From: an uncultured Paracoccus sp.
GTDB lineage: Bacteria; Pseudomonadota; Alphaproteobacteria; Rhodobacterales; Rhodobacteraceae
Assembly (NCBI GenBank): GCA_934533075.1
Contig: CAKTBJ010000003.1
Location: 40,238-104,237, forward strand
DNA length: 64,000 nt
Direction of reading: 5' to 3'
Part shown: positions 25,610-34,349 of the stretch, piece by piece
Numbering within the stretch: position 1 is the stretch's first letter
How the letters are laid out: each line of letters begins with the position of its first letter
Translations under genes and position numbers: made by a program
The notes under the pieces: model-generated
Told to the model about the DNA's origin: nothing
Database searches by the model: none
The model's input: the letters and a program-made list of their open reading frames with translations, nothing else

Positions 25610-26539
25610 ATGCGGTTCATCGTCACCGGCGGCGCCGGATTCATCGGCAGTCACCTGGTCGAGGCGCTGGTCGCCGCCGGCCATGCGGTGACGGTGATCG
25701 ACGACCTGTCCACCGGCAGGGCCGAGAACGTGGCACCCGGCGCGCGGCTGCTGCGCGGCTCGATCGGCGATGCGATGCTGCTGGCGCGCGAGGCCGCGGG
25801 CGCCGACGGCATCTTTCACCTCGCGGCGCGGGTCTCGGTGCAGGACTGCATCGACAACTGGCTGCCGGGCCATCGGGACAACCTGATCGGCACCATCCAC
25901 GTCCTTCAGGCGGCGGCCGGTGCCGGCTGCCCGGTGGTCTATGCCTCCTCGGCGGCGGTCTATGGCGACCGCTCCGGCCAGCTTTGCAGCGAGGAGGTGC
26001 GCGAGGTGCCGATCTCGCCCTATGGCGCCGACAAGCTGGCCTGCGAGCATCAGGCCCGCGCCTTTGCGGTCGTGCGCGGCGTGCCCAGCGTCGGCCTGCG
26101 CTTCTTCAACGTCTACGGGCCGCGGCAGGACCCGGCTTCGCCCTATGCCGGGGTGATCTCGAAATTCATCGCCAATGCGCAGGCGGGGCTGGCGCATACC
26201 GTGTTCGGCGACGGCGGCCAGTCGCGCGACTTCATCGAGGTCTCGGACGTGGTGGCCGGGCTGCTGGCGGCGATGGACCATGCGGGCAAGGAACCGGGCG
26301 CGGAGGTGGTCAACATCTGCACCGGGCGCGAGACGACGCTGCTGGACCTGATCGCCACCATCGCCCGCGTGCGCGGCGACACGGCGGCGCCGCGCGTCAC
26401 CCATGCGCCGGCGCGGGCCGGGGACATCCGCCACTCGCTGGGCTGCACGCGGCTGATGCAGGCGCGGCTGGGCCTGCGCGCGCAGGTGCCGCTGGACCGG
26501 GGGCTGACGCGGCTGCTGGCGCATGAGGCGGCCGCATGA
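25610..26539 (+). CDS. NAD-dependent sugar epimerase/dehydratase (UDP-glucose 4-epimerase-like)
   Basis: A 309-residue extended short-chain dehydrogenase that alters a nucleotide sugar. NAD-binding GGAGFIGSH is at about residues 7-15. The catalytic set is Ser in YASSAAVYGD and Tyr/Lys in SPYGADK. The block NVYGPRQDP is typical of GalE/WbpP-type enzymes. GGAGGG lies about 9 bp before ATG 25610. The stop overlaps the next glycosyltransferase start by 4 bp, so it probably supplies the sugar donor used in this island. Confidence 0.9.
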   Translation: MRFIVTGGAGFIGSHLVEALVAAGHAVTVIDDLSTGRAENVAPGARLLRGSIGDAMLLAREAAGADGIFHLAARVSVQDCIDNWLPGHRDNLIGTIHVLQAAAGAGCPVVYASSAAVYGDRSGQLCSEEVREVPISPYGADKLACEHQARAFAVVRGVPSVGLRFFNVYGPRQDPASPYAGVISKFIANAQAGLAHTVFGDGGQSRDFIEVSDVVAGLLAAMDHAGKEPGAEVVNICTGRETTLLDLIATIARVRGDTAAPRVTHAPARAGDIRHSLGCTRLMQARLGLRAQVPLDRGLTRLLAHEAAA

Positions 26540-27789
26540 GCCTGCGGGTGTTGCTGGTCGCCGATGTCGCGGGCTGGGCCTTCGACAACATCGCCCGAAA
26601 CATCGCCGCCAATCTGGGCGCGGATTTCAGCATCGAAATCTGCTACATGGCCGATTGCGGCGCCCGCCCGGCCGAGTTGCTGGCCCGCCATGTCCTGCCC
26701 GGCGGCCACGACATCGTGCATTTCTTCTGGCGCGACGACCTGCGCGGGCTGATCCATCCCGAGCATATCCACCAGGCCGCCGCCGAGACCGGCCGCAGCG
26801 TCGATGCCGTGCTGGATGCCCTGTGCGCGCCGGCGATCACCACCTCGGTTTACGACCACCTGCACCTGTCGCCCGAGGCGCTGGCCGAGCGGGCGGGCGC
26901 GCTGCATTTCGCGCATGGCTATTCGGTGTCCTCGCCCATCCTGGAGGCGATCTATCGCGAGGCCCCCGGCCTGCCGGCGCCGGATGCCATGATTCCCGAC
27001 GGGGTGCGCACCGATTTCTTCACCCGCGGTCCCGGCGCGCCGGAGGGGGTGCGCGGCGCGGGCGGGCCGCTGGTCGTGGGCTGGGTCGGCAATTCCCGCT
27101 GGGGCGATCACAGCCATGCCGATGCCAAGGGGCTGCATACCATCCTCAAGCCCGCCATCGAGGCGTTGCAGGCCGAGGGCGTGGCCGTCGAGGACCATTT
27201 CGCCGACATCCAGAGCCGCAAGCGCAGTCGCGACGAGATGCGCGCCTATTATCACGAGATCGACGTGCTGGTCTGCGCCTCGCTGATCGAGGGCACGCCC
27301 AACCCGGTGCTGGAGGCGATGGCCTCGGGCGCGGCGGTCGTCAGCACCGATGTCGGCATCGTGCGCGCGGCGCTGGGACCGGAGCAGGCGGCGATGATCC
27401 TGCCCGCGCGCAGCCCGGAGGCGATGGCGGACGCCCTGCGCCGGCTGGCTGCGGACCGGGCGCTGCTGGCCCGGCTGCGGGCCGAGAACCTGGCGCGCGT
27501 CCCGGCATGGGACTGGGCGCTGACCACGCGCGGCTGGCCGGCATTGTGGCGCACCGCGCTGGCGCGGCGCGACGATCCGCGACTGGCGCGTTTCCGCCGT
27601 TCGGTGCTGGCCGATGCCTGCCGGCGCCTCGCCCCCTTGCCCTCGCCCTCCATAGAGGCCAATGAACCCATCCCGACATGGCGCCCCGGCTGGCGCGCCC
27701 GTCTGCATCAGCGCGCGGTCGACTGGCTTTATGCCCGGCCGCGCCTCGCCCGCACCGTCAACCGCCTGAGAGGCCGCAAGCCGTCATGA
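26536..27789 (+). CDS. GT4-type glycosyltransferase, paralogue 2 of 3
   Basis: A 417-residue GT-B enzyme. It contains YDHLHLSPEALAERAG, VGWVGNSRWGDHSHADAKG, the E-x7-E motif EGTPNPVLEA and VVSTDVGIVRAALG, all shared with the neighbouring paralogues. The N-terminal segment VADVAGWAFDNIARNIA matches the others in the conserved W-x-F-x-N-I element. The start overlaps the epimerase stop and the stop overlaps the sulfotransferase-like start (both ATGA), giving a tight three-gene operon. Confidence 0.9.
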   Translation: MSLRVLLVADVAGWAFDNIARNIAANLGADFSIEICYMADCGARPAELLARHVLPGGHDIVHFFWRDDLRGLIHPEHIHQAAAETGRSVDAVLDALCAPAITTSVYDHLHLSPEALAERAGALHFAHGYSVSSPILEAIYREAPGLPAPDAMIPDGVRTDFFTRGPGAPEGVRGAGGPLVVGWVGNSRWGDHSHADAKGLHTILKPAIEALQAEGVAVEDHFADIQSRKRSRDEMRAYYHEIDVLVCASLIEGTPNPVLEAMASGAAVVSTDVGIVRAALGPEQAAMILPARSPEAMADALRRLAADRALLARLRAENLARVPAWDWALTTRGWPALWRTALARRDDPRLARFRRSVLADACRRLAPLPSPSIEANEPIPTWRPGWRARLHQRAVDWLYARPRLARTVNRLRGRKPS

Positions 27790-28532
27790 CCCAGCCCTTC
27801 GCCATCCTGATGCCCTGGGGGCGTGTCGGCTCGAATCTGGTGGTCGGCGTGCTGGGCGAATATGGCCGCATCGGCATCGCCAGCGAGCCGACGACGCAGT
27901 TGCAGACCCGCTATCGCGACGTGCCGCACGGGCATTTCCTGACCGACCGCGACCAGATCGCCTATCTGCGCGCCTTTCCCGAGGTGGACGCCTTCGGCCT
28001 GCCGGCCCTGCGCGGGCGGCCGGCGGGGATGAAGCTGTCGCATATCTCGCTGGTCTCGCCCTATGCGGCGCATGCGGTGCTGGCCGAGCGCGGCTTCCGC
28101 ATCGTCGCCATGTATCGCGACAACCACATCAAGACCGCGATCTCGCAGATCCGGGCCGAGATGCGGGCCTATGCCGGCCGCAAGGATGCCTGGTCGGTGT
28201 CGCGCAAGGCCAGGCCGCCGGGACCGATGAAGGTGCGGGTGGCGCTGGCGCTGGCCCGCGCCCGCACCTGCGCGCGAAGCGCCCAGCAGATGCGCGACTA
28301 TCTGGCGCATTTCCACCCGCAGGGCTGCCTCGACATCCGCTATGAGGAGCTGAACGCCGCCCCGCATGACACCATCCGCCGCATCGCCGATCATGTCGGT
28401 GTGGCGCTGCCGGCGGATTTCGTGCTGCCCTATCGCAAGGCAACCGAGGACGACCTGTCGCTGTCGGTGACGAACTGGGAGGAGGTCCGCGCCGCCTTCG
28501 CCGACAGCGAATTCGCCGGGCTGCTGGACTAG
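27786..28532 (+). CDS. Sulfotransferase-like protein with GRVGSN P-loop, paralogue A
   Basis: A 248-residue protein. The N-terminal LMPWGRVGSNLV (residues 8-19) stands where sulfotransferases have their 5'-phosphosulfate-binding loop (R-S-G-S/T-T), but Asn replaces the usual Ser/Thr. The block FRIVAMYRDNHIKTAISQIR fits the 3'-phosphate-binding strand and helix of the fold, and YEELNAAPHDTIRRIADHVG matches the C-terminal part seen in LPS/Stf0-type sulfotransferases. It would modify the glycan made by the neighbouring enzymes. The ATGA overlap fixes the start at 27786. Activity is inferred, not certain. Confidence 0.7.
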   Translation: MTQPFAILMPWGRVGSNLVVGVLGEYGRIGIASEPTTQLQTRYRDVPHGHFLTDRDQIAYLRAFPEVDAFGLPALRGRPAGMKLSHISLVSPYAAHAVLAERGFRIVAMYRDNHIKTAISQIRAEMRAYAGRKDAWSVSRKARPPGPMKVRVALALARARTCARSAQQMRDYLAHFHPQGCLDIRYEELNAAPHDTIRRIADHVGVALPADFVLPYRKATEDDLSLSVTNWEEVRAAFADSEFAGLLD

Positions 28533-29254
28533 GCCGGATCGGGCAGCAGCGCCGTACGTCCGCCATCGGCGCGCAGCACGGCAGCGATTTCCTCGGGATT
28601 GGCGACCATCTGCGCCAGGCTGTCGGCGCCGAAGCGGCTGGTATGCACGCGCAGCGGCCGCCACGGAATGCCGGCATGGCGCAGCAGCGCCGCCATCGCG
28701 CCGTCCATATCCGCCACCAGGTCCTCGTAGAACAGCCGCAGGGCCGGGCGGTCCCCGACCAGTTCCGCCATGATCCGCCGCCCCTCGCGCACATTGCCCA
28801 GATTGCGCACCAGCAGGTCGGGCCGGATTTGGGGGGTGAAGGTGACGCCGCGCGCGATGGCCCAGTTGCGCTTCTCGCCCTTCGCCTTGCCCTCGGCGAT
28901 CCAGGCCTCGACACGGGCCGAGGACAGCGCCACCGCCGCGTCGTCGCCCCGGTCCAGCGTGATCAGCCGCGGTTCCCGGACCGCGATCCAGTCGCGCATG
29001 GCCGCAACGTCGCCGGTGGACAGGGCGGCGTGGTTCAGCAGCGTCGGGCGGGTCAGCGCCTCGGGCGCCAGCACCTCCTCCAGCCAGGCCATTTGCGCCG
29101 GGCCGATGGCGGGGTCGTCTTTCCCGTAGCGGCTGGCGATCAGGGTCGGGGTCTCGTTATGGACCTTCACGCCCAGGTCCACCAGCGCCAGGTTGACCAT
29201 GTTGCTGCCCACCCGCCCCCAGGGCATCAGCAGCAGGCTCAGCGGATGCGCCAT
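28529..29254 (-). CDS. Sulfotransferase-like protein with GRVGSN P-loop, paralogue B
   Basis: A 241-residue protein beginning MAHPLSLLLMPWGRVGSNMV, so the P-loop matches that of the convergent neighbour at 27.8-28.5 kb nearly residue for residue. The LFYEDLVADMDGAMAALLRH block corresponds to YEELNAAPHDTIRRIADHVG in that protein. The middle, where the acceptor is expected to bind, is different. Both stop codons share one CTAG. It lies 2 bp downstream of the 690-residue glycosyltransferase gene and is almost certainly cotranscribed with it. Confidence 0.7.
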   Translation of the reverse strand: MAHPLSLLLMPWGRVGSNMVNLALVDLGVKVHNETPTLIASRYGKDDPAIGPAQMAWLEEVLAPEALTRPTLLNHAALSTGDVAAMRDWIAVREPRLITLDRGDDAAVALSSARVEAWIAEGKAKGEKRNWAIARGVTFTPQIRPDLLVRNLGNVREGRRIMAELVGDRPALRLFYEDLVADMDGAMAALLRHAGIPWRPLRVHTSRFGADSLAQMVANPEEIAAVLRADGGRTALLPDPA

Positions 29255-29256
29255 GC

Positions 29257-31329
29257 TCAGCCCTCCTTGCCCGGCGCCAGCCGGCGGCGCAGCGCGCGCA
29301 GCACCCGGCGCGGCCGCAGCCGGGCCAGCCGGCCGGGCGCCGCTTCCAGCTCGGCATTGCGGGCCTGCAAGGCGGCGGTCCAGCCGTCCAGCTCGCCGAT
29401 GCGGGTCTGGAGCGTGCCGGTCCAGCCCTCCAGCTCGGCGATGCGGGCCTGCATCTGGCCGATCCAGTCGTCGCGGGCGGCGATCTCGGCCAGCGCCTTG
29501 TCCAGCCAGTCCTCCAGCGAACTGATGCGGGCCTCGGCGGCCAGCAGCCCGGCGGTGTCGGGCACCCGGATCGTGCGCGGCCGCGGCGCCGGGCCGGGCC
29601 GGGGCGGCGCCTGGCTGAACTGGTCCAGCATCGCCAGCCGCACCGCCAGCACCTCGCGCCGCAGCAGGGCGCCGGTGGCGGCGTGATGGACCTCGGCGGA
29701 TGCGAACAGCCGGGTCCAGCCGGCGACGCGGGTGGTCCAGTCGAGGCCGGGCGCGCGGGCGCGGTTCTCGACCTCGGCCGCCGCCAGCAGGGCGGGATCG
29801 TCCAGCAGCCGGCGCAGCGCATCGGCCATCGCCTGCGGGCTGCGCTCGGGCAGGATCAGCCCCGCCTGCACCGGCCCGGCCACCTCGCGCACGATGCCCA
29901 CATCGGTCGAGACCCAGGCGCGGCCGCTGGCGGTGGCCTCCAGCACCGGGTTCGGCGTGCCCTCGAAGGCCGAGGCGCAGACCAGCACGTCGATCTCGCC
30001 GGCGTAATAGGCGCGCATCTCGTCGCGGTTGCGCTGGCGCAGGTTGCGGTCGGCCAGTTCCAGCACCACGTCGCGGCCCTCGGCCTGCAACGCCTCGATG
30101 GCGGGCTTGAGGATCGAGTGCAGGCCCTTGGGATCGTCGCCCACCCCCGGCTTGCCGTCGCCCCAGCCCGAATTGCCGACCCAGCCCACCCGCAGCCGCC
30201 CCGGCACGCGGCCGGGATTACCCCCGCCCCGCGCGAAGAAGGCCGCGTTCACCCCGTCCGGGGTCTCGGCATCCGGGGCGCGGGCGAATTGCGCGCCATA
30301 GGCCCGCGCCAGCAGGTCCGAGGCCGTCGAATAGCCGTCGGTCAGCGCCAGCGCGGCGCGGCGCTCCTCGATCTCCGGCTCGGTCAGGAACAGGTGGTCG
30401 TAGATGGTCGTCGTCACCACCGGCGCCGCCAGCCGTGCCGCCATCGCATCCGCCGAAAGCCGGTGCTGGTTGCGGGCCTTTTGCAGGATGCTGGGCGCGC
30501 GCAGGGCGTTGAACCACAATTCGCGCCACATGAAATGCACATGGTCGAAGCGGTTCTCGATGAACAGGGCGGCGATCAGCTCGGCGCGATCCTCGTAGTC
30601 GCTGACGTAGAAACGGGTCACGTCATAGCGCCCGGCCAGATGCGGGGCGATATGGGCGACGATGTTGTCATAGGCCCAGTCCCGCACGTCGATGACGAAG
30701 GCGAGGCTGCGCCGGGCGCCGCGCGCGATGGCGGGGGTGGTCTCGGCCAGTTCGGCCGCATGGCGCGGCAGCGGCGTGGCGACGGGGGCCGAGACCGGGG
30801 CGAGGCTATCGGCCGCGACGAAGGCGATGGCGTCATGGCTGGACAGGGCCGGGCGGGCGGTGCCCGGCGGCGGCAGCGGGTGCAGGGCAAGCTGGCCGTC
30901 CAGCGTGGCCAGCCCCAGCGCGGCCTCGGGCCATGCGGCGAGGATCCCGGTGCGGAAGGCGTAGAGGTCGGGGCTGCGCGGCGGCCCGCCGGCCTCCGGC
31001 GGCACCACCCCGCGACGCTGGGGCCAGTTGGTTTGCACCAGCACCAGCCGCCCCCCCGGCGCCAGCGCCGCGCGCAGCCGGGCCAGCGCCGCAGCGGGGT
31101 CGGCGGCCTCCGACCACAGGTCCAGCGCCACGATCAGCGGGAAGCTGCCCTCGGGCGCGGCGTCGGGCGCGATGCGGGGCAGGGTGGTGGCCTCGGCCCC
31201 GAACCGCTCCGGCGCCACCAGCAGGGCCGGCCCCTCGGCCCCGGCCAGCCGCGCGACCTCGGCCAGCAGGGCGGCATGGCGAGGCGGATCGGGCAGGCGA
31301 GGGGGCATCGGGAACTCCGGGCGCGGCAT
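29257..31329 (-). CDS. Three-part protein: methyltransferase-like N-terminus, GT4 glycosyltransferase (paralogue 3 of 3), repetitive coiled-coil tail
   Basis: A 690-residue protein. Residues about 10-130 resemble the second half of a SAM-dependent methyltransferase (LIVALDLWSEAADPAAALAR, then LAPGGRLVLVQT) but the glycine-rich SAM loop is not recognisable. Residues about 207-560 form a GT-B domain with VTTTIYDHLFLTEPEIEER, RVGWVGNSGWGDG, the E-x7-E motif EGTPNPVLEA and VSTDVGIVREVAG. Residues about 600-665 form a coiled coil with repeated units of the form (Q)xRI(A/G)ELxGWT. The paralogues lack both extra parts. The tail may anchor the enzyme in a complex or measure chain length; this is speculation. 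Confidence 0.82.
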   Translation of the reverse strand: MPRPEFPMPPRLPDPPRHAALLAEVARLAGAEGPALLVAPERFGAEATTLPRIAPDAAPEGSFPLIVALDLWSEAADPAAALARLRAALAPGGRLVLVQTNWPQRRGVVPPEAGGPPRSPDLYAFRTGILAAWPEAALGLATLDGQLALHPLPPPGTARPALSSHDAIAFVAADSLAPVSAPVATPLPRHAAELAETTPAIARGARRSLAFVIDVRDWAYDNIVAHIAPHLAGRYDVTRFYVSDYEDRAELIAALFIENRFDHVHFMWRELWFNALRAPSILQKARNQHRLSADAMAARLAAPVVTTTIYDHLFLTEPEIEERRAALALTDGYSTASDLLARAYGAQFARAPDAETPDGVNAAFFARGGGNPGRVPGRLRVGWVGNSGWGDGKPGVGDDPKGLHSILKPAIEALQAEGRDVVLELADRNLRQRNRDEMRAYYAGEIDVLVCASAFEGTPNPVLEATASGRAWVSTDVGIVREVAGPVQAGLILPERSPQAMADALRRLLDDPALLAAAEVENRARAPGLDWTTRVAGWTRLFASAEVHHAATGALLRREVLAVRLAMLDQFSQAPPRPGPAPRPRTIRVPDTAGLLAAEARISSLEDWLDKALAEIAARDDWIGQMQARIAELEGWTGTLQTRIGELDGWTAALQARNAELEAAPGRLARLRPRRVLRALRRRLAPGKEG

Positions 31330-31443
31330 CTGCGGATGCTTCTAGCGCAAGGGGCGGGCGACCGCAAAGCCCGGCCGTCTTGCGCTTGACCTCGCCGCTC
31401 GCCGGGGCGACCCTGCGCGCGCAACCACCCGAAAGGCAAGCCG

Positions 31444-32397
31444 ATGTCCGACCGCAATCAGGTGCTGATCCTCTGCCCGCTTTCGGCGCGGCTGCTGGCG
31501 CTGCTGGAATCCGCCTATGAGCTGCATCGCCTCGACCTTGCCGGCAGCGAGGCCGAACGTGCGGCGGTGATCGCCGGCGCGCGCGCCTGCCGTGCGGCGG
31601 TCGGCAGCGGCAAGCTGGGGCTGGCCGGCGTGCCGCTGGACAGCCTGCCGGTGCTGGAACTGGTCGCCAGCCTTTCCGCCGGCTACGAGGGGTTCGACCT
31701 GCCGGCGCTGGCCGCGCGCGGGGTGGCGCTGACCACGCCTTCGGGGGCGCTGGCCGATGCCGTGGCCGATACCGCACTGATGCTGATGCTGGCCGCGCGG
31801 CGCGACCTGCGCCGGGCGGACCTGTATGTGCGCAGCGGCGACTGGGGCCGCAAGGGCATGTATCCGCTGCAACCGGGCTTTCGCGGCGCGCGGCTGGGGC
31901 TGGTCGGCGCCGGCCGCATCGGCCAGGGCATCGCCCGCCGCGCCGAGGCGCTGGGGATGGAGGTCGCCTATCACGGCCGCCGCGCCCGCCCGGACGTGGC
32001 CTTGCGTTACGAGCCGGACCTGATCGCGCTGGCCGAATGGGCGGATGTGCTGGTCGTGGCCATCGCCGGCGGTCCCGACACGCGCCACATGATCGACGCC
32101 CGCGTGCTGGCGGCGCTGGGACCGCAAGGCTCGCTGGTCAACATCGCGCGGGGCAGCATCGTGGACGAGGCCGCGCTGATCGAGGCGCTGACTGCCGGCA
32201 CCATCGCCAGCGCCGGCCTGGACGTGTTCGAGGGCGAGCCGAACCCCGACCCGCGCCTGACCGGGCTGGAGAACGTCACCCTCTATCCCCACCACGCCAG
32301 CGGCACCTTCGACACCCGCGAGGCCAGCGCGCAGGCGGTGGCCGCCAGCCTTGCCGCCCTGTTCGCCGGCCAGCCACCGGAGGGCCGCGTGGTCTGA
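31444..32397 (+). CDS. D-2-hydroxyacid dehydrogenase (glyoxylate/hydroxypyruvate reductase or 2-ketogluconate reductase-like)
   Basis: A 317-residue NAD(P)-dependent enzyme. Rossmann motif LGLVGAGRIGQGIARRAEAL is at about residue 150; catalytic Arg is in VNIARGSIVDEAA, Glu in DVFEGEPNPD, and His in YPHHASG. The Gly-x-Gly-x2-Gly is followed by a Gly-Arg-Arg patch (YHGRRAR), which suggests NADPH preference. It is divergent from the glycosyltransferase operon and 92 bp upstream of icd. Substrate not determined. Confidence 0.88.
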   Translation: MSDRNQVLILCPLSARLLALLESAYELHRLDLAGSEAERAAVIAGARACRAAVGSGKLGLAGVPLDSLPVLELVASLSAGYEGFDLPALAARGVALTTPSGALADAVADTALMLMLAARRDLRRADLYVRSGDWGRKGMYPLQPGFRGARLGLVGAGRIGQGIARRAEALGMEVAYHGRRARPDVALRYEPDLIALAEWADVLVVAIAGGPDTRHMIDARVLAALGPQGSLVNIARGSIVDEAALIEALTAGTIASAGLDVFEGEPNPDPRLTGLENVTLYPHHASGTFDTREASAQAVAASLAALFAGQPPEGRVV

Positions 32398-32406
32398 CCC
32401 GTTTGC

Positions 32407-32424
32407 TGTATGCCGTCGCATACA
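32407..32424. promoter_or_regulatory. Inverted repeat upstream of icd
   Basis: TGTATGC-CGTC-GCATACA has perfect 7-bp arms with a 4-bp centre, 10 bp after the dehydrogenase stop and 65 bp before the icd start. It is followed by a T/C-rich segment and no T run, so it looks more like an operator than a terminator. The binding protein is unknown. Confidence 0.45.
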
Positions 32425-32489
32425 TCTTTCCTTCCGCGCCGGATTCCGCTAGAAGGCGCCAACCGAAACCGGATTGAAAGGCCGTGCCC

Positions 32490-33704
32490 ATGTCGAAGAT
32501 CAAGGTGGCGAATCCCGTCGTGGAGCTTGACGGGGACGAGATGACCCGCATCATCTGGGACTTCATCAAGCAGAAGCTGATCCTGCCCTATCTCGACATC
32601 GACCTGAAATATTACGACCTCGGCATCGAGAGCCGCGACGCCACCGACGACCGGATCACCGTCGACGCGGCCGAGGCGATCAAGACTTACGGCGTCGGCG
32701 TGAAATGCGCCACGATCACCCCCGACGAGGCCCGCGTCGAGGAATTCGGCCTGAAAAAGATGTGGAAATCGCCGAACGGCACCATCCGCAACATTCTGGG
32801 CGGCGTCATCTTCCGCGAGCCGATCATCTGCAAGAACGTGCCGCGGCTGGTGCCGGGCTGGACCCAGCCGATCGTCGTCGGGCGTCACGCCTTCGGCGAC
32901 CAGTATCGCGCCACCGATTTCCGCTTCCCCGGCAAGGGCAAGCTGACCATCAAGTTCGTTGGCGAGGACGGCGAGACCATCGAGCACGAGGTCTTCCAGG
33001 CCCCCGGCTCCGGCGTGGCGATGGCGATGTACAACCTCGACGATTCGATCCGCGACTTTGCCCGCGCCAGCTTCAACTATGGCCTCCAGCGCGGCTACCC
33101 GGTCTATCTGTCCACCAAGAACACCATCCTGAAAGCCTATGACGGCCGCTTCAAGGACCTGTTCCAGGAGGTGTTCGACGCCGAATTCGCCGACCAGTTC
33201 AAGAAGGCCGGCATCCATTACGAGCACCGGCTGATCGACGACATGGTGGCCAGCGCGCTGAAATGGTCGGGCGGCTATGTCTGGGCCTGCAAGAACTATG
33301 ACGGCGACGTGCAGTCCGACATCGTGGCGCAGGGCTTCGGCAGCCTTGGCCTGATGACCTCGGTGCTGATGACGCCGGACGGAAAGATCGTGGAATCCGA
33401 GGCCGCGCACGGCACCGTGACCCGCCATTACCGCGAGCATCAGAAGGGCAAGGAGACCTCGACCAACTCCATCGCCTCGATCTTCGCGTGGACCGGGGGC
33501 CTCAAGCACCGCGCCAAGCTGGACGGCAACGAGGCGCTGGCCAATTTCGTCGCCACGCTGGAGCGCGTGACCGTGCAGGCGGTCGAGGACGGTTACATGA
33601 CCAAGGACCTGGCGCTGCTGGTCGGGCCGGACCAGAAATGGCTGACCACGATGGGCTATCTGGAAAAGGTCGACGAATACCTGAACAAGGCCCTCAAGGG
33701 CTGA
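32490..33704 (+). CDS. icd: NADP-dependent isocitrate dehydrogenase, eukaryotic-type homodimer
   Basis: TCA-cycle enzyme that oxidatively decarboxylates isocitrate to 2-oxoglutarate with NADP. The 404 residues match the dimeric eukaryotic-like subfamily common in alphaproteobacteria rather than the E. coli type. Landmarks are [20 protein letters not shown] at the N-terminus, [12 protein letters not shown] (isocitrate loop), [13 protein letters not shown], the metal Asp in HRLIDDMVA and [12 protein letters not shown], and the NADP loop [13 protein letters not shown] 32490 is preferred to a GTG six bases earlier because GAAAGG lies at a proper distance. A strong terminator follows, so the gene is monocistronic. 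Confidence 0.97.
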   Translation: MSKIKVANPVVELDGDEMTRIIWDFIKQKLILPYLDIDLKYYDLGIESRDATDDRITVDAAEAIKTYGVGVKCATITPDEARVEEFGLKKMWKSPNGTIRNILGGVIFREPIICKNVPRLVPGWTQPIVVGRHAFGDQYRATDFRFPGKGKLTIKFVGEDGETIEHEVFQAPGSGVAMAMYNLDDSIRDFARASFNYGLQRGYPVYLSTKNTILKAYDGRFKDLFQEVFDAEFADQFKKAGIHYEHRLIDDMVASALKWSGGYVWACKNYDGDVQSDIVAQGFGSLGLMTSVLMTPDGKIVESEAAHGTVTRHYREHQKGKETSTNSIASIFAWTGGLKHRAKLDGNEALANFVATLERVTVQAVEDGYMTKDLALLVGPDQKWLTTMGYLEKVDEYLNKALKG

Positions 33705-33711
33705 CGGGGCA

Positions 33712-33737
33712 GGGCCGGGGGCAACCCCGGCCCTTTT
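33712..33737 (+). terminator. Rho-independent terminator of icd
   Basis: GGGCCGGGG and CCCCGGCCC form a perfect 9-bp stem with a GCAA tetraloop, followed immediately by TTTT, 7 bp after the icd stop. Confidence 0.88.
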
Positions 33738-33835
33738 CATGGGACAGGTGGCATGCCCCCGCGGGGCCGCGAAGGTCGTCAGGCGGTGCCGTGCCGCCAT
33801 CCCCACGACGCCCCCAGACAATCGGGGAAGATGAC

Positions 33836-34258
33836 ATGGAAGGCTGGGTGTTCTGGGCGCTGCTGGCGGCGGTGTTCGCGGCGCTGACGGCGATCTTCGG
33901 CAAGGTCGGCGTGGCCGGCGTCAGTGCCGATTACGCGACCTTCATCCGCGTGGTGGTGATTCTGGCCGCGCTGGCGCTGATCCTGACCGTGACCGGGCAA
34001 TGGCAGGCGACGGGCAGCATCCCGCGCCGGTCCTGGCTGTTTCTGGTGCTGTCGGGGCTGGCCACCGGGGCAAGCTGGCTGTGCTATTACCGCGCGCTGC
34101 AACTGGGCGACGCGGCCCGCGTGGCGCCTCTGGACAAGCTGTCGGTGGTGCTGGTGGCGATCTTCGGCGCCAGCTTTCTGGGCGAAAGGCTGTCGGCGGT
34201 GAACTGGGCGGGCGTGGCGCTGATCGCCGGCGGGGCGGTGCTGGTGGCGCTGCGCTGA
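33836..34258 (+). CDS. Single-domain EamA-family transporter (half-size)
   Basis: A 140-residue inner-membrane protein with about five hydrophobic segments and one EamA repeat. It ends with the characteristic LGERLSAVNWAGVALIAGGAVL block that forms the last helices of an EamA domain. Full-size members have two repeats (about 290 residues), so this one probably works as a dimer, like other small DMT proteins. The start at 33836 sets the first helix (WVFWALLAAVFAALTAIFGK) at the N-terminus; the long upstream open frame is a shadow of icd. Confidence 0.82.
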   Translation: MEGWVFWALLAAVFAALTAIFGKVGVAGVSADYATFIRVVVILAALALILTVTGQWQATGSIPRRSWLFLVLSGLATGASWLCYYRALQLGDAARVAPLDKLSVVLVAIFGASFLGERLSAVNWAGVALIAGGAVLVALR

Positions 34259-34323
34259 GCCTGTCCGGCAAGCGCGGAATCCGGTTCCGCCCGCACAGGC
34301 TGCAATGAGTCCGGCTTGCATTT

Positions 34324-34338
34324 GTTCTTGTTTTGTTT
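34324..34338 (+). promoter_or_regulatory. LexA-box-like site before the SplB-type radical SAM gene
   Basis: GTTC-N7-GTTT differs by one base from the alphaproteobacterial LexA operator GTTC-N7-GTTC, which is present in perfect form upstream of lexA in this same window. It lies in an AT-rich patch 11 bp before the chosen start codon, so a bound repressor would cover the translation start or the promoter. Confidence 0.5.
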
Positions 34339-34349
34339 ACGATGGGGAG

